25,769 nucleotides of DNA, taken from contig JASHRR010000759.1 of assembly GCA_030037185.1 (NCBI GenBank), positions 1 to 25,769 on the forward strand. Reading direction: 5' to 3'. The DNA comes from Xanthobacteraceae bacterium. Its GTDB lineage: Bacteria; Pseudomonadota; Alphaproteobacteria; Rhizobiales; Xanthobacteraceae. The translations under genes and the position numbers were made by a program. A model generated the notes under the pieces. It did no database searches, was not told the DNA's origin, and saw nothing but the letters and a program-made list of their open reading frames with translations. Positions 23,191 through 25,769 of the stretch are shown here, piece after piece; position 1 is the stretch's first letter, and every line of letters begins with the position of its first letter.

Positions 23191-25769
23191 ATGGAAACGG
23201 TTTTCGTCAAAATTCTCGCGGCGGCACTGGCGTTCAGCCAGGTGGCGGTAACTCCACAGGCGATCAAAACGCAGTTTAGTCGCGACCACGATCAACGGCA
23301 AGTCGCGCAGCTGCTGCAGGCCGGCTGCAAACATATGATGGACGCCTTTGCGATCGAGAATATCAACATCGATGACCTCATTGAGACCGCGATGAATGAT
23401 CCGCAGGCGCTTGGCAGTGAGAACACAGAGTTCCGTGGCATCAATTTCAACGAGCTGCACGCGGCATATCGGCAACTCTGCAAGCGCCAGGAAGCGGTGA
23501 AGCCTGCGCTAGACCTCGGCGAGGTGATCGACTTCTATAACCAGGCGGCAGCCGATCTTCCAGACTACAACACACTCAACGGCCTGAGGCTTCCCGGCGT
23601 CAGCGTCGTGCTGGACGGCAACGGCCACCACTTCGCTGAAATGTTTGGGGACAATCATCGCAGCAGCTGGATTGCGCTGAATAAAGTGCCGCTCCATGTC
23701 CGCAACGCTTTCATTGCGGCAGAAGACAAACGCTTCTACCAGCATAAAGGCGTCGACGAACGCGGACTGGTTCGCGCGTTCCTCGACAATCTCACCCAGC
23801 CCGGGCGCCGCGAGGGGGGTTCGACGATCACCCAACAGCTCGTCAAGAACCTGCTGGTCGGCGAAGACCGGACTTATGAACGCAAAATTCGCGAAACAAT
23901 CACCGCTGCGCGGGTCGAGTCTGCTCTCAGCAAGGACCAAATCCTGGAACTTTACCTCAACTCCGTCTATCTCGGCCGCGGCTCCTGGGGCATTGAACGT
24001 GCGGCGCGCAATTATTTCAACAAATCGGCGAGCGACCTCACTGTGGAGGAAGGCGCATTGCTCGCGGGGCTCACCAAGGGGCCGAACTATTTCAGTCCGG
24101 ATCGGCAGCCGGCGCGCGCACAGGGTCGGCTCGCTTACGTTTTGGGCCGGATGCAGGCAGATGGGGTGCTGACCGCGGCAGAAACCAGCAAGCTCAACGG
24201 CAGGCAGGGGCTGCCACCACTCCCGGCGATGACGACGCCGCCGGCTCAGCGGCCGCGACGCGACATCGGTTTTCATTTCGTAGATGAAGTGGCGCGCGAA
24301 GTAAAATCGGTTGCGGGCATCAGCGACGTCACCAACGATTCCTATACAATACGGTCCACGATCAATCCGCAGCTGCAACGCGCCGTTGAGGAGGCCCTGC
24401 AGGAGGGCTTGTTTCAATACGAGCGCGACGCCGGCCGTCTGGAATTCCAGGGCGCAGAGGCGAACCTTTCCCAGGCAATCACGCGAATCGAGACAGAAAA
24501 AAAGCCCAACGAGAAACGGCCCTCATGGCAGCTGGCGCTTATGAGCGCGCGCCCGCCGCTCTATGATGTGCACTGGACGCCGGCCGTCGTGGTGGCAATA
24601 CCCGCTGGCAAGAAGGGTGCAGCATGGCACGTTGGCCTGGCGGACGGGCGAATCTTGCCGCTTGTGCTCGATGCACAAGTGCAGAGCAAACTCAAGATGC
24701 ATGACGTGATCCTGGTTCATCTTTCCGGAGGCAAAGGCAAAGCGGCCGGGCGGGCGCAATTGCGGATACGCCCGACAGTGCAAGGCGCCGTGGTGGCCCT
24801 GGAGAACAAGACAGGCCGTATCGTGGCGATGGCGGGCGGGTTTTCCTATCCGCTGAGCCAGCTCAATCGCACGACGCAGGCAGCCCGTCAGCCCGGCTCG
24901 GCGATCAAACCGCTGACTTACCTTGCGGCACTCGGCAAGGGCTTGCAGCCCGACACGCTTGTTAGCGACGATGAGATCATGCTGCGCCCCATCGGCTGGC
25001 GGGCGCGGAAAGGACGCGAGCCGGAGTACTGGTCGCCTAAGAATTACGGCGGCGGCGGCGGCGGTGTCCTGACGTTGCGCGCAGCTCTGGAAAATTCTCG
25101 CAACCGCGCGACCGTGCATCTCCTCGACGGGGGAATCGAGCGCGAGCCGGAGGCCAGTCTCAATCGAATCTGCGATCTGGCGGTGGAAGCCCAGATCTAT
25201 CGTGAATGTCAGCGGGTCTATCCGGTCGTGCTTGGTGCGCAACCGGTACGTCCGATTGATCTTGCTGCCTTCTACGCGGCCATCGCCAATGAGGGACGGC
25301 GACCCTCGCCTTACACTGTGGAATCCATCGAGCGCGATGGCCAGAACATCTACCGGCACCAGCCGGCGCCGGTTACGATCAGATCCGTCGATCCAGCGGC
25401 TTTTTATCAGTTGAAGACGATGCTGCAGGGCGTCCTGGCTCGTGGCACGGCACGCTCCATTGCAAGCCTTTCCCCGTATGTCGCCGGCAAGACCGGCACG
25501 TCCGAGGATGAGAACGACGTTTGGTTCGTCGGCTTCACCAATGACGTCACGGTGGCGGTTTGGCTCGGCTACGACAATGCGGGCGGACGGCGCCGCACGC
25601 TGGGTAGCGGCGTGACGGGGGGCAGCGTGGCGGTACCGATCTTCGAGCCGATAATTCAGGCTGCATGGGCCAATGTGGCCTCAAAGCAGGCGCTCGTTCC
25701 GCCCTCGGCCGAGGCCGGCCGGCAACTGTCTTGCACCTCGATCAACGTCGAACCTGCGGACGGCCGCCG
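23191..25769 (+). CDS. class A penicillin-binding protein, 3' end outside window
   Basis: 859 codons are present and the frame runs off the right edge. It is bifunctional: glycosyltransferase 51 with Glu178 in AAEDKRFYQHKG, GGSTITQQLVKNLL (209-222), RKIRE and LYLNSVYLGRGSWGIERAARNYF (254-276), then a transpeptidase with nucleophile Ser570 in QPGSAIKPLTY, SRN (636-638) and KTGT (767-770). It polymerises and cross-links peptidoglycan outside the inner membrane. The first 155 residues are unusual: instead of a long membrane anchor there is a short hydrophobic stretch (4-22) that looks like a signal peptide, then a helical part (FSRDHDQRQVAQLLQAG, DDLIETAMNDPQ) of unknown role. A six-Gly run precedes VLTLRAALENS. 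A stop codon (23155-23157) in frame just upstream confines the start to this ATG or nearby. Large minus-strand frames over it are shadows. Confidence 0.95.
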   Translation, partial: METVFVKILAAALAFSQVAVTPQAIKTQFSRDHDQRQVAQLLQAGCKHMMDAFAIENINIDDLIETAMNDPQALGSENTEFRGINFNELHAAYRQLCKRQEAVKPALDLGEVIDFYNQAAADLPDYNTLNGLRLPGVSVVLDGNGHHFAEMFGDNHRSSWIALNKVPLHVRNAFIAAEDKRFYQHKGVDERGLVRAFLDNLTQPGRREGGSTITQQLVKNLLVGEDRTYERKIRETITAARVESALSKDQILELYLNSVYLGRGSWGIERAARNYFNKSASDLTVEEGALLAGLTKGPNYFSPDRQPARAQGRLAYVLGRMQADGVLTAAETSKLNGRQGLPPLPAMTTPPAQRPRRDIGFHFVDEVAREVKSVAGISDVTNDSYTIRSTINPQLQRAVEEALQEGLFQYERDAGRLEFQGAEANLSQAITRIETEKKPNEKRPSWQLALMSARPPLYDVHWTPAVVVAIPAGKKGAAWHVGLADGRILPLVLDAQVQSKLKMHDVILVHLSGGKGKAAGRAQLRIRPTVQGAVVALENKTGRIVAMAGGFSYPLSQLNRTTQAARQPGSAIKPLTYLAALGKGLQPDTLVSDDEIMLRPIGWRARKGREPEYWSPKNYGGGGGGVLTLRAALENSRNRATVHLLDGGIEREPEASLNRICDLAVEAQIYRECQRVYPVVLGAQPVRPIDLAAFYAAIANEGRRPSPYTVESIERDGQNIYRHQPAPVTIRSVDPAAFYQLKTMLQGVLARGTARSIASLSPYVAGKTGTSEDENDVWFVGFTNDVTVAVWLGYDNAGGRRRTLGSGVTGGSVAVPIFEPIIQAAWANVASKQALVPPSAEAGRQLSCTSINVEPADGR

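Noticed and set aside
23509..24417. 302-codon minus-strand frame
   Set aside because: Exact shadow of the penicillin-binding protein gene, whose catalytic motifs are on the plus strand; the same holds for 24523-25359.

Overview
The window looks like chromosome of a high-GC alphaproteobacterium, most likely a Bradyrhizobium-like member of the Rhizobiales. This rests on the GC-rich codon use of the real genes, the DUF6152, DUF3455 and Bug-type genes, a KdpE-type regulator, the rhizobial style of small secreted proteins, and a relic of a serine recombinase resembling those on bradyrhizobial islands. It is a family-resemblance judgement, not a database match. No rRNA, tRNA, CRISPR array or intact insertion sequence was found.

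Left part (1-6200), mostly minus strand. A response regulator and histidine kinase pair (4159 to 1935, 1-base overlap) is followed in the same direction by a secreted Trp-rich protein and a small DUF6152 protein, probably as one transcription unit. A second minus-strand run holds a c-type cytochrome, a membrane protein of site-2-protease (M50) type that has lost its catalytic residues, and a small proline-rich secreted protein.

Middle (6200-8500) is a scar rather than a gene region. It holds a plus-strand serine recombinase broken by stops and frameshifts, then an A+T-rich stretch with two very small hydrophobic reading frames that look translationally coupled on the minus strand, then a stretch with no convincing gene, closed by a perfect 17-bp hairpin.

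8500-14900: an aldo/keto reductase; a second secreted protein of the same family as the Trp-rich one; a divergent Tat-exported double-VOC protein; a DUF3455 secreted protein; and an isolated KdpE-like response regulator without kdpD or kdpFABC. Long gaps follow on either side of the KdpE-like gene.

14900-25769: two tandem, duplicated Bug-type solute-binding proteins without membrane transporter genes; a minus-strand GST and PLP aminotransferase pair; a two-gene ABC export-type system (ATPase and FtsX-like permease, ATGA overlap); a UbiE-like methyltransferase; an eight-cysteine secreted protein; and a class A penicillin-binding protein that runs off the right edge.

The dominant theme is envelope and periplasm: at least nine products carry export signals. 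No single large novel system is evident. The least explained parts are the A+T-rich island with its tiny membrane frames, and the cytochrome c / pseudo-protease / proline-rich triad.
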